A stretch of DNA of 64,000 nucleotides, from the NCBI RefSeq assembly GCF_027596085.1, contig NC_072458.1:18274384-18338383 (forward strand), in the 5' to 3' direction. Positions 35,641 to 48,100 of this stretch are shown here, piece after piece. Positions within the stretch are counted from its first letter, which is position 1. Each line of letters starts with the position of its first letter. This stretch comes from Anoplopoma fimbria. Its lineage: Eukaryota; Chordata; Actinopteri; Perciformes; Anoplopomatidae. The notes under the pieces were generated by a model, which worked only from the letters and a program-made list of their open reading frames with translations, searched no databases and was not told the DNA's origin. The translations under genes were made by a program, and so were the position numbers.

Positions 35641-37745
35641 CAGAGATAGTATGTCAAGAGAAAATCATAAAATGTCATTAAAAGTCATATTCTATGTCAT
35701 GAATAAGTCAGAGTATAATATGTGGAAAAAGTCATAAATTGTCAAAGTATAGTATGTCATAAAAACTTAATTGTATAGTATGTAAAAAAAAAAAAGTAAT
35801 CGTATAGTATGTCGAAAAATCTTAGTCATAGTATAGAATGTTGAGAAAAATCATATTATAGTATGTCGAAAAAGTCATAGTATAGCATGTCAAAAAAATC
35901 ATAAAAAATAAAAAGTATAGTATGATGAAAAAATCATTAAAAATAAAAAGTATAGTATGCTGAAAAAAATCATTAAAAATAAAAAGTATAGCATGTGAAA
36001 AAAACATAAAAAATAAAAAGTATAGTATGTCGAAAAAAATCATTAAAAATAAAAAGTATAGCATGTGGAAAAAATCATAAAAAAGTCATACTATGGTATG
36101 TCGAAAAAGTCATAGTATAGCATATCGAAAAATCTTAAAAAAGAAAAAGTGTATGTCAAAAAAGTCATAAGTCATAAGTCATAGTGTAGCATGTCGAAAA
36201 AATCTTTAAAAAGTAATATTATAGTATGTCATACAAGTCATAGTATAGTATGTCAAAGAAAATCATAAAAAAGTCATAGTATGTCGAAAAAATCATTAAA
36301 AAGAAAAAGTTTAGTATGTCATACAAGTCATAGTATGTCGAATGTTGAAACAATCATAAAAGTCATAGTATAGTATGTCGAAAAGATTCAAAGTATAGTA
36401 TGTCAGAATATAATACAATATAGTATGACGTAAAAGGTAATGAAAAAGTTATATATTGAATGTCGAAAAAAGTCATAGTATAGCATGTCAAAAAAATCAT
36501 AAAAAATAAAAAGTATAGTATGATGAAAAAATCATTAAAAATAAAAAGTATAGTATGCTGAAAAATTCATTAAAAAGTATTTCTATATTATGTCTTGAAA
36601 AATCATGAAAAAGACGTAGTATAGTATGTTGAGTTATAATGACTGATGAAATAGCATGTAAAAAAAAATAAAGTCGTAATATAGTATGTTATAAAAGGTT
36701 ATAAAAAGTCATAGTATAGTATGTTGAAAACACTGACAGAAATATCATAGTATAATATGTTAAAAAAAAGTTTAAAAAAGTTATTATATACCATGTCGAA
36801 AAAAGTTCTAAAAAAGTATAGTTTGTCGAATATATCATATAAAGCCATGGTATAGCTTGTCGGAAAAAATGATAAAAGGGTCATATTAAAGTATGATGAA
36901 AAAAGTCATAAAGTCATAGTATATTAAAAAAAGTCATAAAAAAGTCATAAAAAAGTCATTAAAAAGTCATAAATAAGTCATATTACAGTACATCGAAAAA
37001 AGTCATAATATAGCATGTCATAAAAAGTCATAAAAAAGGCATAGTATAGTATGTCAAAAAATGATAGAAAATTCATAGTAAGTATGTGGAGAACAGTCAT
37101 CCAAACATCATAGTATAGTAAGTTGAAAAAAGAAATTGTACAGTATGGTTAAAAAAGTAACAAAAAAGTCATAGTATAGCATGTCGATTTTTTGTAAAAA
37201 AAAGTCATAGAATAAATTGAAAAAAGTCCTGAAAAAGTCAAAATAGTATGTCGAAAAAAATCGTAGTATAGCATGTCCAAGAAAGTCATAGTATAGTATG
37301 TTTGGGAAAAAAAAGAAAGTCACAGTAAGTTGAATATACCATATAAAGTCATGTCAATAAAAATCATAAAAAAGTCATAGTATAGTATGTTGAAAAATGA
37401 AGAAAAAAAATCATTGTATAGCATAATTAAAAAAGTCATGAAAAAGTCACAGTATAGTACATTTTAAAAGTCATAAAAGCTTATGTCAAAAAAAGTGATA
37501 CAAGTATGGAGTGTCAAAAGTCACAGTATGGCATGTCTTGAAAAGGCATAATTGTCAGAATTTCAGTATAGTATGTCATAAAAAAAATGTATAATATAGT
37601 TTTTAATAAAAAGTCATAGTATGTCAAAAAAAAATGTCATTAAAAATGTCAGTATAGTATGTCATAAAAAGACAGTATAGTATGTATTTAAAAGTCATAA
37701 AGAAGTAGGTCATTAAAAGTAATAATAAATAATGTCAGAAATTGG
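35640..37745. repeat. AT-rich satellite based on 'agtcatagtatagtatgtcg'
   Basis: About 2.1 kb of degenerate tandem repeats built from agtcatagtatagtatgtcg, aaaaa(g/t)tcat and aaaaataaaaagtatag with a unit of roughly 30-40 bp. Longer higher-order blocks recur: about 35878-35960 and 36478-36560 are nearly the same. No protein is encoded. Confidence 0.88.
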
Positions 37746-38490
37746 ATATTTTGTAGATGATATTTCATAAAATATTAGCAACAGTTTTTAAATAATATTC
37801 ATTGTTTTTAGATCAGGCTCATCTCCTGCCATTTTTTATAGTCCCAATATACGTAGACTTTAAGGAAAAATACCAGGTTGAGTAGCACTGCTCATGAATA
37901 GTCACTACAAAAATTCAGTGGAGTGCACCTTTAAGTAGTGAAATATTAGCATCAAGGCAGTTTTGGGTTACTCAAAAAGAAAAATATAAAGGCTTAATTG
38001 TCAAGGCAAACAAGACTCTGGAATAACTTTTCAAGAAAGCCAGTGAGATTTACCCAAGTAACAGTAACATTTCTCCAGACACTGAACGCTTAATGTTTTG
38101 CAGGTAGAACACTGTTGAGTTGGAAGACAGGCTTTAAAAAAAAAAATTAATCTTTGCATTCCCCCAACCTCACACATTAGTTTTTAAAAGCCATGATTAA
38201 AGTTTGACCTCTAAGTATTTTTAGTCACCAATAACATAAACCTGCATTTGAAGCAAAGTTCATTGAAGTCAGGTGACACAGGGTCTTTAGAATTTAGCTC
38301 TACATTGAGATTTACAGATTGCACATGCGGCACTCTGTCAGGCCTGGTTTAGAGGATTTTTGTTTGCAACACGTCTTTTACACACTAGATGGCACCAGGT
38401 CTACAGCAATATGAACACATGCTGGGCCTTTACCAGTGAAACACAGCTAAGAGGGGAAGTCAAGACACAAAACAAGATGTAAACCAAATA
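37746..38490. other. Intergenic, nothing recognised
   Basis: Unique-looking AT-rich sequence between the satellite and the 3' end of the secreted-protein gene. No feature is supported. Confidence 0.5.
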
Positions 38491-38493
38491 ACT

Positions 38494-38499
38494 TTTATT
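38494..38499 (-). terminator. Poly(A) signal of the secreted repeat-protein gene
   Basis: TTTATT on the plus strand (AATAAA on minus) lies 14 nt past the stop codon at 38515-38513, a very short 3' UTR. Confidence 0.6.
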
Positions 38500-38512
38500 T
38501 CAAAAACACAGA

Positions 38513-41408
38513 TTATTCATCCAAGGACACCTGCTGCACCTATTTGAAGAAGAAGAAGATTAGAAATCAGGTTTAATCTTATAGATCAGCAAGAAATAAT
38601 CAAGTACTCACCTGCAACGGTCCAAAACGTGGCCTGACCCTCTTCCATTTGGCAGAGGGCCGCTGGGGGGCCACATTGGCCTGCTGCGGGGAAGTCAGCC
38701 GCTGGGGGGCCACGTACGCCTGCTTCAGTGAAGACGGCCGCTGGGGGGCCATGTAGGCCTGCTGGGGGTCCACGTACGTCTGCTTCGGAGAAGACGGCCA
38801 CTGGGGGCCACGTCGGCCTGCTGCGCGTAAACGAAGGCTGGGGGCGAACAGTCGTCTGCTGGTGCCTGCTAGGGGCTGCCAGGTGGCCACGACGGGGAAG
38901 ACGGCCGCTGGGGGTCACGTACGCGTTCTACGGTGAAGACGGCCGCTGGGGGTCACGTACGCGTGCTTCGGAGAAGACGGCCGCTGGGGGCCACGTCGGC
39001 CTGCTTCGGCGAAGAAGGCCACTCGGGGCCACGTTGGCCTGCTTCGGAGAAGAAGGCCACTCGGGGGCCACGTTGGCCTGCTTCGGAGAAGAAGGCCACT
39101 CGGGGGCCACGTTGGCCTGCTTCGGAGAAGGCGGCCACTCGGGGGCCTGCTTCGGAGATGTCAGCTGCTGGGGGTCCACGTACGCCTGCTTCGGAGAAGA
39201 CGGCCGCTGGGGGGCCACATCAGCCTGCTGCGGGGAAGTCAGCTGCTGGGGGGCACGTAGGGCTGCTTGAGTGCCACGTAGGCCTGCTTCGGGGAAGTCG
39301 GCAGCTGGGGGCCACGTGGGACTGCTTGAGTGCCACGTACGCCTGCTTCAGTGAAGACGGCCGCTGGGGGCCACGTAGGCCTGCTGGGGGTCCACGTACG
39401 TCTGCTTTGGAGAAGACGGCCACTGGGGGGCCACGTCGGCCTGCTGCGGGGAAGTCAGCTGCTGGGGGTCCACGTACGCCTGCTTCGGAGAAGACGGCCG
39501 CTGAGGGGCCACGTACGCCTGCTGGGGGGCACGTACGCCTGCTTCGGTGAAGACGGCCGCTGGGGGCCACGTAGGCCTGCTGGGGGCCACGTACGCCTGC
39601 TTCGGAGAAGACGGCCGCCGAGGGGCCACGTACGCCTGCTGGGGGGCACGTACGCCTGCTTCGGTGAAGACGGCCGCTGGGGGCCACGTACGCCTGCTGG
39701 GGGTCCACGTACGCCTGCTTCGGAGAAGACGGCCGCTGGGGGCCACGTAGGCCTGCTGGGGGTCCACGTGCGCCTGCTTCGGAGAAGATGGCCGCTGGGG
39801 GCCACGTGGGACTGCTTGAGTGAAGACGACCGCTGGGGGCCACGTAGGCCTGCTGCAGGGAAGTCAGCTGCTGGGGGCCACGTACACCTGCTTCGGAGAA
39901 GACGGCCGCTGAGGGGCCACGTACGCCTGCTTCGGTGAAGACGGCCGCTGAAGGGCCACGTACGCCTGCTTCGGTGAAGACGGCCGCTGGGGGCCACGTA
40001 GGCCTGCTGGGGGCCACGTACGCCTGCTTCGGAGAAGACGGCCGCTGAGGGGCCACGTACGCCTGCTGGGGGGCACGTACGCCTGCTTCGGAGAAGACGG
40101 CCGCTGAGGGGCCACGTACGCCTGCTGGGGGGGCACGTACGCCTGCTTCGGTGAAGACGGCCGCTGGGGGGCCACGTACGCCTGTGGCTTTTTCACACTT
40201 CCGTCCTTCTGGTCAGCAGGTTCTTTCAGTCGTCTGATAGCGTAGCCACCAAAGTGTTGAGGGATGTTGTGGGTTGTAGTCGGGGCGAAGTGCTGACCAG
40301 AAGTCTCCGACCTGCTGGTCCCAGAGGAAGGGAGGTTACCGGCTCCCTGCGTCGGGTTTCTGCTTTTCCAGGACGCTTGGAGAGAACTCGTACTGCTGGG
40401 GATCTGCTCAGTGGAGGTGTAGCTTGAGAGAGTCTTTCCACTGTGTGGCTGGAAATGTGAAGGTGTAGAGGCTACAGAGCTACGACGTAAAGGCACTCTT
40501 CTACCAACGGCACTGGCTGATGTTCTCGTCCGAACAGGGATTCTGTTTGGTGCAGCAGCATCGGTGCTAGAAAAGCTGGAAGACTTCATAGACCTAAAAT
40601 AACCGTTTTGTCCAGAGTAGGCTGGAGTTTCAGCAACAGCTGGAACTTTTTGTTCTGCTGCCTGGTGGGAGGCAGATTTAAAGGAGTACGTTTCCCTCGG
40701 ACTTTGAAGAGATTCAGAACTGCTTGACTGATCTATACCAGTTCTTGGTGAGCCCTGCTGGACTGGCCAAGTTCTCGTCTTGCTAATCGGATTTTGAGCG
40801 TACTTACTAGCAGTACTAGCACTAGCAATAGGAGTAGAGAGTCTGAATGGCTGCTTTTTTGGCATCTTTTGCACAGTTTCCTGATTCAAGTTAGTCGTTA
40901 GCCAGTTAGGTTTTGACACCGAGCTTCTCAGCGCCAACCTGACTGAAGCATAGGCACTATCTGGTTGAGAAACAGTTTGTGTGTCGCCACTACTGGGAAA
41001 TCTCTGACCATAACCACCGCTAACGGCTGTGTCTGTGTTGAGGCTACTGCTCTGGGCCGAGCCGGTAGAAACAGAAGACCGTCTGAGTTGATTCTGGGGA
41101 TAACTGCCAGCAAATCCACCACCATGTTGCAAGAAGCCAACATTTGCGATGCTGTTTTGTCTCTGAGCTGCAACAGAAACAAGAGTATAAATCCACAGCT
41201 AGGAAATCACACCAATAAATGATAGCAACATCCGAGTTAGTTGCTCACCTTGTTGAGCCAACAAACAGCACACATGCTCTGCTTGAACTAAGCAAATCAG
41301 CAAGATCCTGCACAAAAATACAAGACATCCAGTCACAAATGGTACAGAAACTCAACAAATACTGAGAATAACTGCAAATACTTACCCCAAATTAACTCCA
41401 CAAACCAT
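38513..41408 (-). CDS. Unrecognised secreted Ser/Pro-rich protein with a frame-variable coding minisatellite
   Basis: I do not recognise this gene. Four exons on the minus strand have good splice sites: 41408-41386, 41307-41249, 41167-38612 and 38539-38513 (TAA). Start context is aaaATGG. The first 17 residues (MVCGVNLGILLICLVQA) form a signal peptide. About 310 residues rich in Ser, Thr, Gln and basic residues follow, with no known domain, ending in GGYAIRRLKEPADQKDG. Next comes an array of 13-residue units QAYVAPQRPSSPK and shorter QAYVPPQ pieces. The last exons encode KWKRVRPRFGPLQ and VQQVSLDE. As written, the frame from exon 1 stops at 39866-39864 (461 residues); the C-terminal end is in another frame, so summed exons are 2665 nt, not a multiple of three. 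Either indels are assembly errors or the gene is shifted. Few small exons, TATA-like element and signal peptide suggest a tissue-restricted extracellular product (egg-envelope or mucin-like), but that is inference. Confidence 0.7.
38650..40185 (-). repeat. GC-rich coding minisatellite with 38/39-bp units
   Basis: On the minus strand the 39-bp unit is CAG GCG TAC GTG GCC CCN CAG CGG CCG then TCT TCT CCG AAG. Many units have a C-run one base shorter (plus strand ctgggggcc against ctggggggcc or ctgaggggcc), giving 38 bp and a frame change. Shorter ~20-bp pieces (tacgtggcccccagcagg) are interspersed. Roughly 40 TACGTG/CACGTA cores occur. Long open frames exist in several frames on both strands. 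Confidence 0.9.
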
Positions 41409-41500
41409 TTTTATGTTCAAAAGCAAGCAGCCTGGTCAAAAGAAACAGCAGCCCAACTACCCTGAAGCTGCTTGCTCTGTCTGTGCATCAGAAGGCTAGA

Positions 41501-41506
41501 TTTTAT
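41501..41506 (-). promoter_or_regulatory. TATA-like element of the secreted repeat-protein gene
   Basis: ATAAAA on the minus strand lies about 93 nt upstream of the ATG, compatible with a transcription start 60-70 nt before translation. Confidence 0.4.
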
Positions 41507-41509
41507 TGC

Positions 41510-44500
41510 AACCTGCATCCAATTGCTCCCTAATTAACAGGTGCCTGCTGTTGTGGTTTCAGGGTGACTTTCAGAGAACAGTTCTGTTGATTATCTTACT
41601 TCCTGCCATGATCTGTTTTCAAATCCTGTGTTCATATACAAAGAACTGTAGGGTAAAAGCTTTAGTTTGCTAAAAAGAACCTTTTTTTTAAACACATATA
41701 ATGAGAGTGAACATTTCTAACCCACTTTGTTACGCTGAGCTTTCTCCTTTTCTCTGCATCAGGCCTGACCTTGGGAAACATCGTATTAGTCTTGACGGCC
41801 TTGTTAACATTATTAATGATGAATCCTGTACCCCCCGACGCTGAACAGACCCAGGCGGCTCACTGCAGTAACGATGCAGTCGACCCTAACTGTGACAAAC
41901 AACACATCAAGATCAGCGTGCTTCCACCTTCTGTTTGCGGAATATAAATCACATACTGTAAAACCCACACCACAATCTCCACATCGTACATTCCAATTTC
42001 ATTTGAATTATGTTTAAACTACCGTGAGGAATGATAAGCAAGATGCACAATGTCAAACCTTGCGTGTGTGAGTGTGATATCAGCAGCTTCCTGTGTCTGT
42101 TTGACTGATCTGAGACCATGTGGGATGCGCCACGTGAAAATGACCCCTTATACCGTCAGTGTAGGTGACACACACACACACACACACACTGGCACACTGG
42201 CACACAAGCACACACACACACACACTGGGACACACACACACTGGGACACACTCCCTGGTAGTCTGGCAGGTGTGAATCTTCTTCCCAGACTGTGCTCGGT
42301 CAATAATGTTCATTAGTGACACTCCCCTGCTGCAAGAAGAAGCATGATGCAAGTGCACGACAAGTGCATCTGTCACTCTGTCCTACTTCCCCAAGAACTG
42401 TATGGGCCTTCATCAGGTACTCTTCTTGAACCATGGTTTATTAAAAATGCGCAATCTGTTTTTTTCATCTTTAAGCCACATTCACACGGGCGTCCTGTGT
42501 GAGCAGCCATAGCTAGTTTCCTCCTCTCCGCCGTAGGAGTGACACCTCGCATGCGATGACCAGATGAGTGTGGTGGCTTAGATCAAAGACACAATTTCCT
42601 GTCAGAGGAAATAGCACAGAGGATTGTTTTTCAGGAACAGTTTCCTCCCTTCTGAATTCTTTCCATTAGGCTTATCAACATTCATATGAGCTAGACATTA
42701 AAAGCAAAGTGAAAGTCCTGCATTGGAATCAGCAAAAAACATTCCTGATAACACAGGCATTAAGAAAAGAAAAACGCAGACAAAACACGGAAGGGTAACA
42801 TAAATCAAATGACAAATGAGATCTATTCATCAAAGTAGGCGACTCTTTTCTCCTTGTGGATGATCTCTCTCATTTTAATGTAAAAATCTGCCTGCTTCAT
42901 GTCTCACAAGTGCACTCACTGAGACACTCACTGTTGGATCTGCACAGACCGCTGACCCGTGGACGAGTAAAAGACATGCTCATTTGAGGAGCCTTTCTCC
43001 TGTAAAGGTTACTCTGTGTCAGGTTCCACTCTGCTCAAGAGCTTTCTGCACGGTAAGATATATTTGTAGCCACAAAAGGGGGTCGTGATGGAGGAGAGAA
43101 AAACGCAGCATCGTCATATAATGTATGTGCAGAGCTGTGCAGGACACGGGGACATTCATGAGCAGGGTCAGTAACACAGCTGGAGACCACGTTTACACTA
43201 AGCCACTTGAATATGAAAACACATATTTTTCTCTCCATTTTGGCTCCAAGCCTATAATTCTTCACTGTGCTATCATTTGAAAAACTGCAATATCTCTGTG
43301 ATGCAATATATCAAACTCAATGTTTACCTTACTAGATTTTTTAGGAGCAAAATTGAACTTGCACAGGTGTATGAAACTACACTTTTGGTCATGTTTTAAA
43401 GGCTTTCTACCACATTTTATATTGGTACATTTAGTGCAAGACTCATGTCATCCAGATGCACCACAGAGTGAAACAGGAAGTCATTCCTACCTCACTGTCC
43501 TACCTCAATGTCAGACACTACGAGCCAATAGACTGGCCCTTGGATTTCACCCCTGTCAGCATATTTATTTATATCTAAACTGTGCAAAAGTGACTTAACT
43601 GTACATTAATCTGAGCAATAATTAACTTTTGCAATGGCGTTAATTATACTGTACATTTTAAGTAATATTCTTATTTATACTATTGCTGCTAATGAAAGAC
43701 AAGGAATTTTAGAACCCTGTAAGAGCGTGGCCTCTTCCAAGGTGAGCAGTCAGCATCATCTCCTCAAAGTCCTTAATGTAGCAAGAAACTGTGAAATTAG
43801 AAAAAGGCAGTCAGCAGATGGTGTCTCCAATCTACCCTTTGGCCTCCGAACCGTTCTTCTCCTTCTGACCAATCAGGTGCCTCAGATCCCTGTTGGGTGT
43901 GCCGGGCCCCCTCCTGCTCCGGCATCTGGTCCAGTATTTGAAATAACGAAGGTAATAATAATGAGCTTAAGTCTCCGCCCTCCAGGAAGGCGAGAGGTCA
44001 AACTACCTATGGAGAGTTCACACCCAACACATTCCACGAGCAGCTCGAGGATCCATCATCAGGGAGGCTGCTCTTTTTGCGCCTCAGTTTGAAAACTAAC
44101 ATTGATCTGAAGCTAAAGTTGAAGGACATAATCAAGTCTTTAGATGTAGGTATGCTCATCATTTCTATTGGTGATGATCATAGTTCTTATCAAAGTGATC
44201 GCTGAGATCTGGGAACACGGCTACATCACTAAAGCAAAGCCAACTGTTTGGCCAGATTGTCTAAACCACTTTTTTTTCTCAAGGTAAAACAGAAAGTGAG
44301 TACACCCTAGTATAGGTGTCTCTAACAAATGCATTTGGCAAGCCTGGTGGCTTGTTAAAATCTAATCAACTGGCTGCTCATTACTGTATGGACTTATTTT
44401 AGCATGGCTGCTCCAAACTCTCAACAATGAAGGTGTTGCGTCCAATGTTGTAATTGTTGATAGGAATGATGGCCAAAAGTACTAAAATAAGTAGTCATAC

Positions 44501-44690
44501 AATCAGAAATGTTCTTTTAGACTGCTATTTATAAAGCTACATTATTTGTTATTTTTGGCCCACTTGAAAGCAGAATAAACTGTAAACCTGCCAGCATGCT
44601 ACAGCAAACCATTGCTTTTTAACAAATCCAGCAGACACGGAGCAACCTGAGAATGTAAAGCTAAGGTTGGCAATATAATCTGGCCACCGG
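41510..44690. other. Intergenic, one CA-repeat cluster
   Basis: No gene-like frame is supported. CA microsatellite blocks with cacactgg interruptions lie at 42166-42246. A stretch at about 43840-44095 is GC-richer and open on the plus strand (ending QGGCSFCASV), but it has no recognised domain or convincing splice pattern. Confidence 0.5.
42166..42246. repeat. Interrupted CA microsatellite
   Basis: CA runs separated by ctggcaca or ctgggaca pieces, which form a small compound minisatellite. Confidence 0.85.
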
Positions 44691-45115
44691 CATATGTAAG
44701 TCAATATGGACTCTCGTTTTGGCTCTGGTTTGGTCTCCACAGTGATGTCACACATTGGTTTGTGGACTGCATTATAAAGCCTTAAGTTTGATACTTTGGC
44801 CATTGCAATATTGGTTTTTAGCCTTCATCATCTAGATTTTTTACAACCAAAACAGTCAAGATAGGGTGGATCTAATTACAACCGAATGCCGAATAAGGTA
44901 TTATAAGGTGACCTAAAAGGTTAAAATTGACTTTCATGAACAGAAAACACAATTAGAAAAGGTTAAAGTTGTAAAACGAAGACATGGACAACTCCCAGAC
45001 GGGCTTCAAGGTGCTAGTGACCTGTCAATCACAAGGTAGCCACGACCTAAAGCATACCCTGCTTTATCGTCTATTTAAAACTAGCGACTGAGACCATAGT
45101 TGATGAACCAAAACT
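44690..45115 (-). mobile_element. Inverted copy of the 8.5 kb dispersed repeat
   Basis: Shares 'gacctgtcaatcacaaggta', 'gctttatcgtctatttaaaa' and 'ggtttgtggactgcattata' with the reverse complement of 8520-8985, with clear divergence. Boundaries are approximate. Confidence 0.55.
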
Positions 45116-48100
45116 AAAATTGCGTGCCAGAAAACCAACTGCAGAGTTGGCTGTGAGTGGTTTCATCACTATGAGCAACATTTCTCACATGTAACACTTT
45201 TGATCCATTGTTTCACAGCTTTGAAATTCTCATGAAATGTCTGCTGCTGTTACTGGACTTAAAAGCAGAAGAAAACAATTAGTCAGCTTTGAAATTAAGT
45301 GATTGTATATTAACTATTGAAGGGGGATTATTTACTACACACACATCAGGCCAGACATATTGTATTTGCCCGGCTCACTGCTAAAAGCGAATCCGACTCA
45401 TTGATCCAGAGAGAAGATGATGAAGTAGTGCAGGAGTTGTGAGTATATTGTCCTTTAAAACGGATGAAGGCCATCTGTAATCAACCAGCTACAGAGGTCT
45501 TATTCCTTTTTCTCTGAGAGGACCATAAGAGGAACTCTTTAATGAATCATGGTGGGGCTTATTATGACTATGACAAAACAATGGAGGGCTTGATTAGGTT
45601 TTATCGCAATGGGAACAATTCTTTGTTATACTTTGCTGTTTTCCCTTGCGGATCTTTGCCAGAAGATAAAGCAGAGAGTTGTTTCCTTTCTTTTAGATTT
45701 CATCACATGAAGTAAACCTCAGCTTCAGAGTTTGAGAGAATGAGGCAGGATGGGACACAGGGAAAAAAAAAATCTAGTCTCTCTAATTGAAAACTCCCAA
45801 ACCTCCATCTCCTATAAACAACCACAGCAACAACAGAACAAAACTTCTGAAGAGCCACATTGATCGAGGGACTGATTCTTGGACAGCGGAGCCCACAACA
45901 AGGCTTCAGGACACTCTCTGCTCTGAGGCCCAGAGGAGGGGAAGTCGCGGGGGTTGGAGGTGATGGGGGGGCTATAAAGCCTGGCAGAGCCGTGCTGCTG
46001 CTCCATTTACAGTTGTAGTTGACTCTGAGATCAATGGAGAAACAGTCCTGAGGACTTCAGAGGGAAGCTGCATTGTTGCGGTGGAGACTTTTACATCAGC
46101 CTTTCATTCATACGAGACAGGACTCTGTTGAGAGCATTTGTTTCTCATTTTCCGCTGCTCTGGGGATCCATTGCGGTTAAGCACCAAGAGGTTTTTGTTA
46201 ACATTTCACGAGCATAAAGAATCCCATTTTGACATGTGAACACATACAAGTTGTTCAAACTCTGTGGTGAATATACCCAAATGGGAATGATGGATTATAC
46301 AATTAAATGAAAATTAGATCTATTTGCATTGTGAGTTTGAATTTAATTTGATTTCTCAACACTTTTTTTTAAGGAAATTGAAACTTTGATTGCTGTTGTG
46401 CAGATTTTCCCCGTTTTCTAAAAAGAGGATTAAACTGTTTTTTATACATGTGGAAACACACCCCTTAATTGACAGCAGGATAATTGCTTTCAACTTACCT
46501 ATACAGTTCAACAATTCAGTCTCTGATGTAGTTTGTACGGTTTTTTTCTAAACTAAGCAAACATTCAAATGTATTTCCGGATCCATAACGCCATGATGTT
46601 GGGCACTGAATCTGTTATGTTTCTGTGGCTTTCACCTACTTTCTGAAAGCTTTTAACAAGGAAGTAAATATGACAAGGTGTGTTGACATTTCTTGTTGAG
46701 AATTTTGGATACAAACTCTTTTTTTGTATCTAGAAAGAAGCCAGAGACCATCTGAATACAATTTTAACAAATACCATGATCCAGGTATGTGTGTGCTGTC
46801 TGCTACACCCTTTATAAAGGAGATAAATGGGTGTCCAGTTGGCTTTAATGGATAACTCCAACTACTAACAATTAGTCACATTGATCAAGTAAGCAGCAGA
46901 ACAATGGGTTATACCCCGCTGGAACCACTTACTTGGTTAAGTCACCACCTACACTGACCATACTGGTTTGGCATGATGAATAGGCAACATTAGGACACTG
47001 GGACAATGAATTCATTGATCTCAAATTGGTTCATTGTTTAAAAAAAGGAGAAGGAAGTGATGGGAGACTAGACTTTGCTTTACAGTCCTGTGCATGGTTT
47101 GGTCCTAAAAGAAGGAACCCAAATGTAAAGCAGAATGTATCAGATGACTGCGTAGCGATGGCGAATGTAAATGATGACATGTGTCCTGAGTTGAGAGAGA
47201 GACAGCTGTATTTGTCATACCATGCCAGTGGAGGGGAGTAGATGCCACTTTGTCTCCGTCGTCATGCTGCTGACTGTTGTGGTCTCGTTTTTTAACATGT
47301 TCAATTCCTCACAGATGTGGTTGCTCACTTTTAAGGCATATTCCCTATCACGGCCATTAAACCCATGTAATGGCGCCAAGATGTTCTCGGAGACAGGAGT
47401 CGTATAAAAAAGAACAGCCCGCTATGTTCCAGTGGGACATTCTCAACACTGAAAAGAAATACTTTAAATATGAATTTTGACTTTTGCAATAGCTAAAACC
47501 ACATACAGCAACATAAAGCTGTTAAAAGTTTTTTAAACTGCTTCCTTGAAAGAAACCGCAATGGTGAAACATATGACTTGTGGGAACACAAGACATAGCA
47601 AGCACAGTGTGAAATAAAGACGTGATCTTTTAATCTGATATGTGCAACATACAGTCTAAGAGAACACAGTAATTGGAGCAACTTCTCTGTTTTTTAACAA
47701 GCCTCCTCTTTTGCACAGGGAGTAATGGAGGACGTCTGGATGCATTTGCAGGGTTCCTCTCTTTTTCATTGCTTTCCTGCTGAGACAATCTTGCGCAGCC
47801 TATAGCAAACAGACCATATATCTTTCAAACAGCCAGACTCATAAAAAGACAGGAAAGGCACTGGTCCTAATCCACACTTTAATGAGCCAAAATGGAAGTA
47901 ATGACATCCAGGGAATAATCTTTCTTTTCTCTGCTCCACCAATTGACACCAATAACCCGTGGCCGGCCTAATGCCCCGGTTTGTGACACGTTGTGTTGTA
48001 GGAAAGATAAAAATTCTCCTGGGATTTTCTCCCAAAGGCAATTATCAAGAACGATGACGCTTTAACAATAGCTGGATCAGAGCGCTCAACTTTGTCATCA

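Noticed and set aside
38728..39938. Several long plus-strand open frames in the minisatellite
   Set aside because: Arise from the GC-rich repeat lacking stops in many frames; splice sites, start and poly(A) signal all support the minus strand.
43634..44092. 152-codon plus-strand open frame ending SFCASV
   Set aside because: No recognised domain, weak start context and no clear promoter; kept only as a comment on the intergenic interval.
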